A DNA stretch of 64,000 bases from Paracoccaceae bacterium (GCA_018222585.1 JAAFAB010000002.1:310001-374000), one strand, 5' to 3'; counted from the stretch's first letter, positions 28,916 through 38,199 are shown. A program made the numbers and translations. Notes: generated by a model from the letters alone, not told the origin.

Positions 28916-29827
28916 ATGATCCTCGACAGGGTAACCAGGGCGGGCATGACCAGCGCCGAAGCCGTCTCACCGGAGCCGCCAAGAGGCTTGCGCAGCGGGC
29001 CGGCACGCTGGTCCGATCTGACCGCGGCCCTGCGCTGGCAGATGTCCGGCGGAGACGGTGGGACCCTGGACGCCCGGCTGGTGGCGGGGCCGCGCGGCCC
29101 CCTGGCCGATGGTCCAGCGCCCTATATCGGGTCACGCGCGGGCACCTGCCGGTTGAACGGCAAGCTGCTGATGCTCTCGGCCGACCACGCGACCCCGTTC
29201 CTGGCGGGCAGCATGATCTCTACACCCGATGGGCGCCGCCGGGTCGAGAGCCTGCGCCCCGGTGACATGGTCTCGACGCTGGACAACGGCGCGCAGCGGG
29301 TGCTCTGGACCGGGCGCCGGCGGGTCGCCGGCGACGGACGGCTCGCCCCGATCGAGATCCGGCCCGGCGTGCTGGGCAACCTGTTGCCGGTCCGGGTCGC
29401 GGCCAGCCAGCAACTTGTGCTGAAGGATCCGGCCATCGCCATGCTGTTCGGGGGAGACGAGGCCGTGGTGGCTGCGCGCCACCTGCTTGACGGCACCCGT
29501 GTCAGGCGTGCGCCGCAGCGGCTGGTCGAGCATGTGCTGCTGGTCACCGAGGGCTACCAGGTCCTCGACCAGGGCGATTTCGGCCTGGAATGCGCCGAGC
29601 CGCCGATCCTCGCCGAGGCGGAGGAGGCCGTGCTGGGGGATGTGGGGCTCTGCGTCCGCCGCCCCCTTGTTCAGGCACGGCTGCGCCAGGCGCGCGGACA
29701 CCGCCCGGGCCTGACCGGCTACGAGGGGCGACTGCTGGGCGCGATGATCGCTGCCGGTGCCGCCGTCAGCCCGCCCCGCCCGGACCGCGTCCCCGAAACG
29801 GCCTCGGAGCCCGCCACGACGCGCTAG
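28916..29827 (+). CDS. Hint-domain protein with a degenerate active site
   Basis: 303 residues. A Hint (hedgehog/intein) fold fills about residues 95-245: ISTPDGRRRVESLRPGDMVST and then RVLWTGRRRVAGD match the family's Hint_2 start, and EHVLLVTEGYQVLDQGDFG matches its end. The residue before the FxxGSxIxTP motif, normally the nucleophilic Cys, is Pro here, and the SPxHRV histidine region reads ASQQLVL. So self-cleavage looks impossible. Residues 1-90 are unlike anything I know. Start ATG after AAAGGG; a GTG one codon earlier is possible. Role unknown. Confidence 0.72.
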   Translation: MILDRVTRAGMTSAEAVSPEPPRGLRSGPARWSDLTAALRWQMSGGDGGTLDARLVAGPRGPLADGPAPYIGSRAGTCRLNGKLLMLSADHATPFLAGSMISTPDGRRRVESLRPGDMVSTLDNGAQRVLWTGRRRVAGDGRLAPIEIRPGVLGNLLPVRVAASQQLVLKDPAIAMLFGGDEAVVAARHLLDGTRVRRAPQRLVEHVLLVTEGYQVLDQGDFGLECAEPPILAEAEEAVLGDVGLCVRRPLVQARLRQARGHRPGLTGYEGRLLGAMIAAGAAVSPPRPDRVPETASEPATTR

Positions 29828-29830
29828 GCG

Positions 29831-31789
29831 TCAGGCCCGCGCCAGTGCCGCGCGGGCGGCACCTGCGTCAAAGCGCAGACCCATGGCTGCGCAGACCGGG
29901 GCCAGCGCCTCGACCTCACCGCCCATGATCCGCTCCGCCTGCAGTTCGATCACCGTCACCCCGCTGGCGCGCAGCGCCGCGAGGCGGTCGTCATAGCAGG
30001 CACAGAAGGGTTTCCAGAATTCTTCCGAAGTGGAATGCCGCCGCATGAAGCTGGCCCGGGCGAGAGAGCGCAGCACCGCCTCGCGCTCTCGCGTGACCAC
30101 GACCCAGGTCGCTTGCGGGAAGGCACGGGCGAAGAGCGGCCAGAGCAGGGTCAGCTTGGGATCCTTGTAGCCCCAGGGGGTTCGCCCGTCGTGGCCCTGG
30201 TCCCGGATCGTTTGCAGCATCTGCGCCGCGAGCTGCGGGCAGGGCGGCAGCGCCTCGGTCCGGGGCAGCGGGGCAACGCCGCGCGGGTCGGCACCGAGAT
30301 GCTCCAGCAGCGGCTTCAGCCGGGTCTCGCGCAGGGCGCGGTTTTCGCCGTAGCCCTCGGGGTTGTCGACATTGCCCGGGATCGTCTCTCCCAGCCACAG
30401 GCCCTGTCCGGCCAGCATCCGCATCACCAGCGAGGTGCCCGAGCGCGGCAGGCCCGTCACGAAGAGCGGGCGGGCCGGGGCGGGCAGATCGGGGGCGGCG
30501 ACATGCGGCAGGGGCAGCAGGGCTGCGGGGCGGGCCTGCCACGCGGCCCGGGTCTCGTCCATCCATGCGGCGATGGCGGGGGCCGAGAGGTCCTCCTTGC
30601 GCAGGGTGCGGGCCTGGGGAAAGACCGTGGCTGCGTCGCGCTCGGGTCCCCAGAACCAATGCGTCGTGCGGTTCATCACCGCCAGCAGAGGCACGCCCGA
30701 AAACCCCGCCATGTGCCAGTTGGCACTGTCGACCGAGATCATGCCCGCGAGCGGGCGGATCATGTCGATGGTGGCGATCGGGTCGGTGGTGATATCGGCC
30801 AGCGGCACCTCGCAGCGCGGATCGGCCTGCAGGATCTTGCGCTCTTCCTCGGTCAGGTCGAACTGGAAGGCCAGGTAGCGCCCGTCCAGGGGCAGCAGGT
30901 CCAGAAGGAAGCGCAGCGGGATGTGACGCTCCTCGCGCCGGTTCTGCCCCGAGCCGCCGCGCCAGCAGATGCCGAAGACGGGTCGGTCGAAGGCATGACG
31001 CGCGGGCCGGTCCAGCTGGATACCGGGCGAGACATGACCAAGCCTCCGGTAGCCGCGTCCGACGAAATCGGCGGCCAGATGCGCACGTGGCTTGCCGAGC
31101 GCATCGGAGAGCTGCTGGACCGGCGTGAAACTGGCCTGCGGGAAGTAGCGCCGCACCAGACCGCCGTACTTGGCCAGCCCGGTGAAGCCGGATTGCTCAT
31201 GCGCGCCCTCGGCCTTGATATGGGCAAGATGGAACAGCACGTCGCCCAGCCCCTGCTCCAGCACGATCAGGCCCGCGTCCCGGGCGGGGTCCGCGCCGAG
31301 GGGCGCGTGGGTCACGCGGTCGGGCAAGACCTTGGGAAAGTTGATCGCCCGCCCCCGCGCGGCATAGAGCGGGAAGCCGAGGCGATAGCGATGTGCCCAG
31401 ATCTCGTGCAGCCCGGCGGAGGTGCGGAAATCGGCCAACTCGCGCGCGCCGTTGGCGGGATCCTTGCGCAGCCGCCGGGCCTGGCCGGGATCGCGCAGGC
31501 GCAGCGACAGGCGGTAGCGCAGCGGGGTGAACAGATGCGTCGGCAGCGCCCGGTTCAGCGCCCGCGCCGCATCCATGTCGCCCACCTGGTAGAGCGCGCA
31601 GCCCAGCTGGAGATACTGCAGCGCCTGCCGCTGTGCCTCGGGCAGCTCAGCCGCGACGGGGCTGCGCAGCAGAGGCTCCAGCACCTGCCAGGCGCGCGAG
31701 ATATTGCCGTTGCGAAAGGCGGTCTGTGCCTCCTTCAGCAGCCGCGCGGGGGAGACGCGGCGCGCCGTGGCGGCCGGTGTCCCTGTCAT
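29831..31789 (-). CDS. TPR / glycosyltransferase-like / sulfotransferase fusion protein
   Basis: 652 residues in three parts. Residues 1-130: helical TPR-like repeats (LLKEAQTAFRNGNISRAWQVLE). Residues 140-400: a glycosyltransferase-B-like region with LIVLEQGLGDVLFHLAHIK, FGICWRGGSGQNRREERHIPL and a late IRPLAGMISVDSANWHMAGF, as in TPR-linked GT9/O-GlcNAc-like proteins. Residues 435-640: a sulfotransferase domain with the PAPS 5'-phosphate loop VTGLPRSGTSLVMRML and the 3'-phosphate region WVVVTREREAVLRSLA. It may modify a surface glycan or protein. Stop overlaps nothing; its start overlaps the stop of the upstream unknown gene. Confidence 0.8.
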   Translation of the reverse strand: MTGTPAATARRVSPARLLKEAQTAFRNGNISRAWQVLEPLLRSPVAAELPEAQRQALQYLQLGCALYQVGDMDAARALNRALPTHLFTPLRYRLSLRLRDPGQARRLRKDPANGARELADFRTSAGLHEIWAHRYRLGFPLYAARGRAINFPKVLPDRVTHAPLGADPARDAGLIVLEQGLGDVLFHLAHIKAEGAHEQSGFTGLAKYGGLVRRYFPQASFTPVQQLSDALGKPRAHLAADFVGRGYRRLGHVSPGIQLDRPARHAFDRPVFGICWRGGSGQNRREERHIPLRFLLDLLPLDGRYLAFQFDLTEEERKILQADPRCEVPLADITTDPIATIDMIRPLAGMISVDSANWHMAGFSGVPLLAVMNRTTHWFWGPERDAATVFPQARTLRKEDLSAPAIAAWMDETRAAWQARPAALLPLPHVAAPDLPAPARPLFVTGLPRSGTSLVMRMLAGQGLWLGETIPGNVDNPEGYGENRALRETRLKPLLEHLGADPRGVAPLPRTEALPPCPQLAAQMLQTIRDQGHDGRTPWGYKDPKLTLLWPLFARAFPQATWVVVTREREAVLRSLARASFMRRHSTSEEFWKPFCACYDDRLAALRASGVTVIELQAERIMGGEVEALAPVCAAMGLRFDAGAARAALARA

Positions 31790-32556
31790 CTCTCGCGCGC
31801 TTTCAGCAGCTTGGCCGGGCGCACCCGTTCTGCCGCCTCGAACAGCGAGAAGGTCTGGTTGACGTAATTCACCGCGCCGCCGATGTGATCCATGTAGGTC
31901 TTCAGCTCGTCCGTCATCTCGGCCTCGACCATCTGCACCGTGCGGTCCGGCCCGTCGGCTTCGAAGAGGCAGTAGAACAGCGGCTCGCCGCGGCGGATCA
32001 CGATGGGTTTCTCGATGTCATGCCATTCGAAGGCCCACATCAGCGGGCGCGGCCAGAGGTTGATCGGGAAGCGTCCGCCGAAGATCGTCCCCGGCAGGGG
32101 CGTCTTGCGGTAATACATGTAGGCTTCGAGCTGGGTCAGGTAGACCGGCTCGTCGGTGATGAAGTAGTAGGGCAGCTTCAGTTGCAGGATCGGCCGGTCC
32201 GGGTAGCGCCATTCCCCTTCCGGCACCAGCGACAGCCGCTTGCCCAGGGTCGCGCCGCGCACGGCGGATTTCTCGCCCGAGAGGTTGCGCAGCTGCGCCT
32301 TGCCCTCCTTGTCGCGGGTGAAGCCGATGTTCAGATCGAAGGGGCAGGGCACCTCGAAATAGCGGCTTTCCAGGCCCACCACGGCGGGGCAGCGCGAGGC
32401 CGACTTGGCGTGTTCGCGCCGGGCGTCACGGGAATGGACGCGGCGGGGCGGTTCATAGATCACCGGGGCGTCGACGGGGCCAAGCAGCCAACCCACCTTC
32501 ACCGGACCGGCGCCGGGATCGGTGGGGCCACGCTGGTAGGTCACGTTGATGTCCAT
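31786..32556 (-). CDS. Hypothetical protein co-translated with the TPR-sulfotransferase
   Basis: 256 residues, no signal peptide, no clear membrane segment. I do not recognise a defined family. It is rich in aromatic residues and prolines (LPYYFITDEPVYLTQLEAYMY, near residue 130), with INLWPRPLMWAFEWHDIEKP near 163 and RRGEPLFYCLFEADG near 188; the last resembles a beta-sandwich/cupin-like pattern seen in some uncharacterised phage and marine proteins. Its last four bases are the start of the next gene (ATGA), so both belong to one job, perhaps as substrate-binding partner. Confidence 0.7.
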   Translation of the reverse strand: MDINVTYQRGPTDPGAGPVKVGWLLGPVDAPVIYEPPRRVHSRDARREHAKSASRCPAVVGLESRYFEVPCPFDLNIGFTRDKEGKAQLRNLSGEKSAVRGATLGKRLSLVPEGEWRYPDRPILQLKLPYYFITDEPVYLTQLEAYMYYRKTPLPGTIFGGRFPINLWPRPLMWAFEWHDIEKPIVIRRGEPLFYCLFEADGPDRTVQMVEAEMTDELKTYMDHIGGAVNYVNQTFSLFEAAERVRPAKLLKARER

Positions 32557-32625
32557 GGGATCTCCTGCAGGCGGTTGCCTCTGGGGAAGAGGGGTAGCCC
32601 GTCGGGACCTGTCGCGCAAGCGGCC

Positions 32626-33558
32626 CTAAGGCAGCAGGGACAGCCAGAACCACGAGGTGAACAGGCAGACGCCCGTCGCGATCAGCAACCCCGAGGCGGC
32701 CGAACGCTTGGCCCGGTCATAGAGGTTGGCGAAGACATAGGTGTTCACCCCCGGTGCCACGGCTGCCGTCAGGATGGCCGAGCGGAAGCTTTCCGGCGAG
32801 AGGCCGTAGACCTTGCCGAGCGTCCAGGTGATCGCCGGATGCACCATCAGCGACAGCAGGCAGATCAGGCCGATCAGCCGCCAGTCGCCTTCGATCTTGT
32901 ACTGCACCAGCACCCCGCCGACAGCGAACAGCGCGGCCGGCAGCGCCGAGCGGGCGATGATCTGCATCGCGTCTTCCAGCGGCACCGGCACCACGAGGCC
33001 CGAGAGGTTGACCACGAAGCCCAGCATCAGCGCGATCACCAGCGGGTTGGAGAATATCTGCCGCAGGATGCGCTTGACCAGTGCGAACAGCGCCAGCCCC
33101 TGCCCGCCAGCCTTCGTCAGCTCCATCGCCACGATGCCGAGGGTGTAGCAGAAGGGCGCGTGGATCGAGATGATGGCGAAGTTGGCACCAAGTGCCGAGG
33201 CGCCGAAGGCGCGTTCGGTGATCGGCACGCCCAGCATCATCGAGTTGCCGAAGAGGCAGCAGAAGCCGATGACCACCGCGTCTTCCGGCGCTCTCCCGAT
33301 GGCCCGCGCCCCGAGCACCCCAAGGAAGAAACAGGCGGCGGCACCGACATAGTAGCTGACCAGCAGCGGCGCGTGGAACTGCTCGCCCAGGTCGAAGCCC
33401 GAGATGGCGAGGAACAGCAGGCAGGGGAAGGCCACGCTCTGCGTGTAGGACATCAGCCCCTCGGCGACCGAGAGCTTCAGCAGCCCGGTGCGGGTCGAGG
33501 CATAGCCCGCCCCGAGCACGAGGAAGACGGGCAGGATGATGTAGAGCAGCGCGCTCAT
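32626..33558 (-). CDS. AEC family (auxin efflux carrier-type) transporter
   Basis: 310 residues with about ten membrane segments in two halves. LPVFLVLGAGYASTRTGLL at the N-terminus is the usual first helix, NSMMLGVPITERAFG near residue 106 carries the conserved NxxxxGxP of the family, and AVAPGVNTYVFANLY near 270 the matching site of the second half. Substrates in bacteria are mostly organic acids such as malate. Single gene; 33 bases after the next upstream operon. Confidence 0.87.
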   Translation of the reverse strand: MSALLYIILPVFLVLGAGYASTRTGLLKLSVAEGLMSYTQSVAFPCLLFLAISGFDLGEQFHAPLLVSYYVGAAACFFLGVLGARAIGRAPEDAVVIGFCCLFGNSMMLGVPITERAFGASALGANFAIISIHAPFCYTLGIVAMELTKAGGQGLALFALVKRILRQIFSNPLVIALMLGFVVNLSGLVVPVPLEDAMQIIARSALPAALFAVGGVLVQYKIEGDWRLIGLICLLSLMVHPAITWTLGKVYGLSPESFRSAILTAAVAPGVNTYVFANLYDRAKRSAASGLLIATGVCLFTSWFWLSLLP

Positions 33559-33591
33559 CGCCTGGTCCTTGGCAGGGCCGGTCCGGACGGC

Positions 33592-34389
33592 TCAGATCCG
33601 GTAGGAGATCTGCATTCCGTCGTAGGCCGGGGTGATATGGTCCGGGGTCTCGGCCTGCAGGGTGTCGTAGTCCAGGTCGATATGCATGTCGGTCAGCACC
33701 GCGCGCTCGGGCGCGGCGCGGGCGATCCATTCCAGCGACTGTGCCAGGTGGGAATGGGTCGGATGGGGATCACGGCGCAGGGTGTCGAGGATCCAGCAGT
33801 CGAGGCCGGCGCAGGCTTCCCAGGCTTCTTCCGACATCTCGGCCACATCGGGCAGGTAGGCCAGGTCGCGCACCCGGAAGCCAAGCGCGTCGATGGAGCC
33901 GTGATTGACCCGGAAGGGCAGCAGGGTGATCGTGCCGCCATCGCCGGGGATGCTGACCGCGCCCTCGATGGTGTTCAGCTCGAGGATCGGCGGATAGGGC
34001 GAGCCCTCGGGCTGGGTGAAAACGTAGTCGAAGCGGTCGGTCAGATCCGTCTGCGTCGGGATATCGGCCCAGACGGGCAGGCGCTTGCGGGTGTTGAAGA
34101 CCACCTGACGCAGGTCGTCGATGCCATGGACGTGATCCGCATGGGCATGGGTGAAAACCACCGCGTCCAGCCGTCCGACCCCGGCCGAGATCAGCTGTTC
34201 GCGCATGTCGGGCGAGGTATCGACCAGCACCGTGGTCTTGCCCGCCTCGCTCTCCTGCTCGATCAGCAGAGAGCAGCGGCGGCGGCGGTTCTTCGGGTTG
34301 GCCGGATCGCAGTCGCCCCAATGCCCACCGATCCGGGGCACGCCGCCGGACGAGCCGCAGCCGAGGATTGTGAAGGTCAGGGTTCCCAT
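33592..34389 (-). CDS. MBL-fold metal-dependent hydrolase (PhnP-like)
   Basis: 265 residues. FTILGCGSSGGVPRIGGHWGDC at the N-terminus, metal ligands in FTHAHADHVHGIDDL near residue 80, and the late TDMHIDLDYDTL near 235 are typical of the PhnP-related phosphodiesterases of the metallo-beta-lactamase fold. It overlaps tatD by one base (TGATG). This pair after holB is a standard alphaproteobacterial order; true substrate unknown, possibly cyclic phosphodiesters. Confidence 0.88.
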   Translation of the reverse strand: MGTLTFTILGCGSSGGVPRIGGHWGDCDPANPKNRRRRCSLLIEQESEAGKTTVLVDTSPDMREQLISAGVGRLDAVVFTHAHADHVHGIDDLRQVVFNTRKRLPVWADIPTQTDLTDRFDYVFTQPEGSPYPPILELNTIEGAVSIPGDGGTITLLPFRVNHGSIDALGFRVRDLAYLPDVAEMSEEAWEACAGLDCWILDTLRRDPHPTHSHLAQSLEWIARAAPERAVLTDMHIDLDYDTLQAETPDHITPAYDGMQISYRI

Positions 34390-35198
34390 CAGGCGGCCTT
34401 GGCCTGCCATTGGCCGACCTTGGTGAAGAGGCGGTCGAAATTTGCCTGGGTCTGCGCCGCGAAGGCCGGGTAGTCGAGGCCGAAGACCTCGGCACCGACA
34501 CGGGCGGTCAGGGCGGTATAGGCGGGCTCGTTGCGCTTGCCGCGATGCGGCGGCGGGGCGAGGTAGGGGCTGTCGGTTTCGACCAGCACGCGGTCCAGCG
34601 GCACCGTGGCGAAGAAGTCGCGCAGCTCCTGGCTTTTCTTGAAGGTCGTGACGCCGGACATCGACAGGTAGAACCCCAGGTCCAGCGCCTTGCGGCCCAG
34701 ATCGGCCCCGGACGAGAAGCAATGCATCACGCAGCTGTAGGGCGCATTGCGGTGCTCCTCTTCGAGGATACGCGCCATGTCCTCGTCCGCGTCGCGGGCG
34801 TGGATGATCAGCGGCAGGCCGGTTTCGGCAGCGGCGGCGCAGTGGATGCGCAGGCTGGCCTTCTGCGCCTCGGCGCTTTCGGCGGTGTAGTGGTAGTCGA
34901 GGCCCGTTTCGCCGATGCCGACCAGCTTGGGATGCTGCGCGATCTCGACAAGCTCGTCAAAGCTGACCGGCGGGTGATCGGCCACCGACATCGGGTGCAG
35001 CCCGAAGGCCCAGAAGACCGAAGGGTTGGCCTCGGCGATGGCGCGGACCTTGGGGACCGAGGTCATGCGGGTGCAGATCGAGACCATGCGCGACACCCCG
35101 GCCTCGTGGGCGCGGGCGATCACCTGATCCAGTTCGCCGTCGAAATCCGGGAAGTCGAGGTGGCAATGGCTGTCGGTGATCTGGGGCGTATCGGTCAT
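34389..35198 (-). CDS. TatD family metal-dependent hydrolase / 3'-5' DNase
   Basis: 269 residues. TDSHCHLDFPDFDGEL at the N-terminus gives the first HxH metal pair, GIGETGLDYHY near residue 90 the Glu, LPLIIHARDADEDM near 127 and VMHCFSSGADLGRK near 155 further His ligands, and LVETDSPYLAP near 210 the Asp. TatD enzymes cut DNA 3' ends and some may act on D-aminoacyl substrates. It is between holB and the MBL gene in the same operon. Confidence 0.93.
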   Translation of the reverse strand: MTDTPQITDSHCHLDFPDFDGELDQVIARAHEAGVSRMVSICTRMTSVPKVRAIAEANPSVFWAFGLHPMSVADHPPVSFDELVEIAQHPKLVGIGETGLDYHYTAESAEAQKASLRIHCAAAAETGLPLIIHARDADEDMARILEEEHRNAPYSCVMHCFSSGADLGRKALDLGFYLSMSGVTTFKKSQELRDFFATVPLDRVLVETDSPYLAPPPHRGKRNEPAYTALTARVGAEVFGLDYPAFAAQTQANFDRLFTKVGQWQAKAA

Positions 35199-35225
35199 GT
35201 CTGTCCTGAAGGTCGTCGCGGCGGG

Positions 35226-36362
35226 TCAGCCCCCGCCCGCTGCGCGTTGCAGCTTGAAGACCGTATCAAGGATGAGCGCGGCAGGGTCAAGGTTGACCGC
35301 CGTGCCGTGGCGCAGCCGCGCGCCGATCTCCTGCGCTTCTGCCGCCCAAAGACGCGCATGGTGCGGGGTGGGGGCGAGACGGGCAAAGACCTCGGCCTCT
35401 CCGGGTGCGGCTTCGGGGAAGGGCGGCTGGCCGGTGGCGCCAGCGCGCGACAGCCGCGCCAGCGCCTGATCCAGCAGCGACAGCAGCAGCGAGCGGCTTT
35501 CCTCGGCGCCGCGCACGGCGGCGGCATCGGCCAGCGCCTGCGCCCGGGCGCGGTCGAGACGCGGCAGAGAGCCGAGGATCGCGATCCATTCGCCGTAAAG
35601 CTTCAGCCCGTCCAGCATCGCCAGCCGCACCGCCGCGCCGACAGAGCCTTCGGCCAGCGCCGCCAGCCGTTCGGGCTGGGTGGCGGTGATGCCGGCCTGG
35701 TCCAGCGCGGCGGCCATCTGGTCCTGGTCCAGCGGTTTCAGCCGCAGCAGGCGGCAGCGCGAGCGGATGGTGGGCAGCAGGCCCGAGGGCTGATGCGTGA
35801 CCAGCAGCAGGGTGGTGCGGGCGGGCGGCTCTTCCAGCAGCTTCAGCAGGGCATTGGCGGCCGAGGTGTTCAGCTCGTCCGTGGCATCGACGATGACCAC
35901 CCGTCGGCCGCCGTCGGCGGCGGACAGCGCGAAGAAGTTCTTCAGCCGTCGCGCCTCGTCGACGGTGATCTGCGCCTTCAGGCGGCCCGTGGTGTCGCTG
36001 ATCCCGCGCCGCAGCACGAAGAGGCCCGGCTCGGCCCCGGCGGCCATGCGGCGGGTGACGGGGTGATCCTCGGCGATCGCCAGGCTCTCGGCTTTCGCGG
36101 GCGCCAGCATCTCGCCGAACATGCCGCCGTCATCGGGCCCCGGCGCGGGGGTGGCCAGCAGGAAGCGGGCGATGGACCATGCCAGCGTCGCCTTGCCGCT
36201 GCCGCGCGGGCCGGTGATCATCCAGCCGTGATGCAGACGGTCATTGTTGAAGGCATCGAGGAATTCGGCCTCGGCGGCCTCCTGTCCGAACAGGCGGGGG
36301 GTGTCACGGGGATGGGGGGCGCCCTCGACGCGATCCGGTTCCGGCTGGCCATCCTCGCTCAT
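35226..36362 (-). CDS. holB: DNA polymerase III delta' subunit
   Basis: 378 residues. Clamp-loader subunit that opens with delta and gamma/tau to load the sliding clamp. GWMITGPRGSGKATLAWSIA near residue 46 is the Walker A region, GRRVVIVDATDELNTSAANALLKLLEEPP near 150 has the clamp-loader Walker B/sensor stretch, and LPTIRSRCRLLRLKPL near 195 is the SRC motif. It lacks the four-Cys zinc finger, as usual for delta'-like proteins of this group. Overlaps tmk by four bases. Confidence 0.93.
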   Translation of the reverse strand: MSEDGQPEPDRVEGAPHPRDTPRLFGQEAAEAEFLDAFNNDRLHHGWMITGPRGSGKATLAWSIARFLLATPAPGPDDGGMFGEMLAPAKAESLAIAEDHPVTRRMAAGAEPGLFVLRRGISDTTGRLKAQITVDEARRLKNFFALSAADGGRRVVIVDATDELNTSAANALLKLLEEPPARTTLLLVTHQPSGLLPTIRSRCRLLRLKPLDQDQMAAALDQAGITATQPERLAALAEGSVGAAVRLAMLDGLKLYGEWIAILGSLPRLDRARAQALADAAAVRGAEESRSLLLSLLDQALARLSRAGATGQPPFPEAAPGEAEVFARLAPTPHHARLWAAEAQEIGARLRHGTAVNLDPAALILDTVFKLQRAAGGG

Positions 36363-36997
36363 GCGCGGGCCCCGGAGATTTCGGGCAGGGCGGGCAGCAG
36401 GCGGGCAAAGACCACGTCCGGGCTGCCGGCGCCGTCGATGACGCGGAAACGGTCGGCATATTCGCGCGACAGGTCCAGGTAGCCGCGCCGCATGGCCTGC
36501 TGCAGCTCCAGACCGAAGGTCTCGAAACGCTCCTCGGCGCCAGTACGCGACAGGGCGCGGGAAAGGCCCTCGGCGGGGTCCATGTCGATCAGCAGGGTGA
36601 TGTCCGGCTCGCGTCCGATCATCAGCGCGTGCAGCTTGTCGACCTGGGCCCGCAGGTCGCCGCGCGACAGGCCCTGGTACATCCGGGTGCTGTCGGCGAA
36701 GCGGTCGCAGATCACCACCGCGCCGCGGTCCAGCGCGGGCTGGATGGTGCGTTCCAGGTGGTCGCGGCGGGCGGCGGTGAACAGCAGGATCTCGGTCTCG
36801 GCAGACCAGCGGTCGGGGTCACCGTTCAGCACCAGTGCGCGGATCTCCTCGGCCCCGGCGGAGCCGCCGGGTTCGCGCGTCAGCACCACCTCGCGGCCAA
36901 GACCGCGCAGGTGCTCGGCCAGCCGTCGTGCCTGGGTCGACTTGCCGGATCCGTCGATCCCCTCAAAGGAGAGAAAGAGCCCGCCCGTCTCGCTCAA
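36359..36997 (-). CDS. tmk: Thymidylate kinase
   Basis: 212 residues. Phosphorylates dTMP to dTDP. FLSFEGIDGSGKSTQARRLAE at the N-terminus is the P-loop with the DGSGKST form, VLTREPGGSAGAEEIR near residue 39 the DR/ERE-type substrate loop, and VICDRFADSTRMYQG near 93 the DRY-like dTMP site. It starts with TTG (TTGA overlap with the dacC stop), the only codon that gives the normal N-terminal length. Operon with dacC and holB. Confidence 0.95.
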   Translation of the reverse strand: MSETGGLFLSFEGIDGSGKSTQARRLAEHLRGLGREVVLTREPGGSAGAEEIRALVLNGDPDRWSAETEILLFTAARRDHLERTIQPALDRGAVVICDRFADSTRMYQGLSRGDLRAQVDKLHALMIGREPDITLLIDMDPAEGLSRALSRTGAEERFETFGLELQQAMRRGYLDLSREYADRFRVIDGAGSPDVVFARLLPALPEISGARA

Positions 36998-38199
36998 GAG
37001 GCGGCGCCTTCTGCCGCGCCCTCCTCGGGGCCTTCGTTCATCCGGCGCAGCAGGTAGCGCGCGGCGCTCTGCAGCTTGGCCTTGAAGCCGCCGTGCGGGA
37101 CGGCCTCGGCGGCGATCAGCTTGACCCGCTTCTCGGGCAGGCCCTCGGGGCGCAGGATCAGCTCTCCCAGCTCCTGACCGGATTCGACCGGGGCCTTGAC
37201 CGGCCCGTCGAAGACCACCTCCGAGGCGATGCCCTCAGCCGAGAGCACGGGCACCAGCGTGGTCACGTCCTCGGCCACGGTCAGGCCGACGTCCGGGCGG
37301 TTGCCCTCGTGGACCGGCAGCCGCGCGGGCAGGACCTCTCCGGCTTCCAGCAGGGTGCTTTCCTTGAACTGGCGGAACGCCCAGTTGACGATCGAGCGGC
37401 CCTCTTCGGCGCGGGCCTGCATACTGTCCAGCCCGGCATAGACGAAGACGATGCGGCGACCGGAAAGCCCGTCCACGGCAGACCCGACGAGGCCATATCC
37501 CGCTTCCTCGGTATGGCCGGTCTTCAGCCCGTCGGCGCCGATGTCCATCGACAGCAGCGGGTTGCGATTGTGCACGTTGTCCGGCGCCCGGCCGTCGAAG
37601 GCGAATTCGCGTTCGTTGAAGTAGGTGTAGAACTCGGGGAAGTCCTCGATGATGCGGGTGGCCAGCAGGGCCAGGTCGCGCACCGACATGCGCTGCATCG
37701 GATCCGGCCAGCCGTTCGAGTTGGCGAAGGTCGAATTCGTCATCCCCATCTGCTGCGCGCGCTGCGTCATGTAGCGGGCAAAGCCGGCCTCCGTGCCATC
37801 GGGCGAGAGCGCCTCGGCGATCACCGCGCAGGCGTCGTTGCCGGACAGCACGATGATGCCCTGGATCAGGTCCGAGACCTTCACCCGGTCGGTGGTGTCC
37901 AGGAACATGGTCGAGCCGCCGTAGTTCATCGCGTGCTGCGAGACCGGCAGTTCCTCGTCCAGCCGCAGCCGACCGTCCCGAATCGCTTCGAAGGCCACGT
38001 AGAGCGTCATCAGCTTGGACATCGACGCCGGCGGCAGCGGCGTGTCCGCGTCCTTCGCGAGGAGCGCCGTATCGGTGGTGATGTCGACGACGTAGGCGGC
38101 GCGGGCCTGGGTGTCGAAGGCCTGGGCCGGGAGGGCGGCAAGGCCCAGGGCGGCGGCGGTCAGACCGGCAAGCAGGGCTCGCAGCGGGCGGATGTGCAT
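36994..38199 (-). CDS. D-alanyl-D-alanine carboxypeptidase (DacC/PBP5-6 type)
   Basis: 401 residues. A signal peptide ends at ALPAQA. The serine-peptidase S11 core is intact: PPASMSKLMT near residue 58 (SxxK nucleophile), VLSGNDACAVIAE near 117 (SxN), and DGLKTGHTEEAGYG near 218 (KTG). It trims the terminal D-Ala of peptidoglycan stem peptides in the periplasm. The C-terminal beta domain and an amphipathic end (KAKLQSAARYLLRRM) fit membrane association. Between the SPOR gene and tmk in one operon. Confidence 0.94.
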   Translation of the reverse strand: MHIRPLRALLAGLTAAALGLAALPAQAFDTQARAAYVVDITTDTALLAKDADTPLPPASMSKLMTLYVAFEAIRDGRLRLDEELPVSQHAMNYGGSTMFLDTTDRVKVSDLIQGIIVLSGNDACAVIAEALSPDGTEAGFARYMTQRAQQMGMTNSTFANSNGWPDPMQRMSVRDLALLATRIIEDFPEFYTYFNEREFAFDGRAPDNVHNRNPLLSMDIGADGLKTGHTEEAGYGLVGSAVDGLSGRRIVFVYAGLDSMQARAEEGRSIVNWAFRQFKESTLLEAGEVLPARLPVHEGNRPDVGLTVAEDVTTLVPVLSAEGIASEVVFDGPVKAPVESGQELGELILRPEGLPEKRVKLIAAEAVPHGGFKAKLQSAARYLLRRMNEGPEEGAAEGAAS

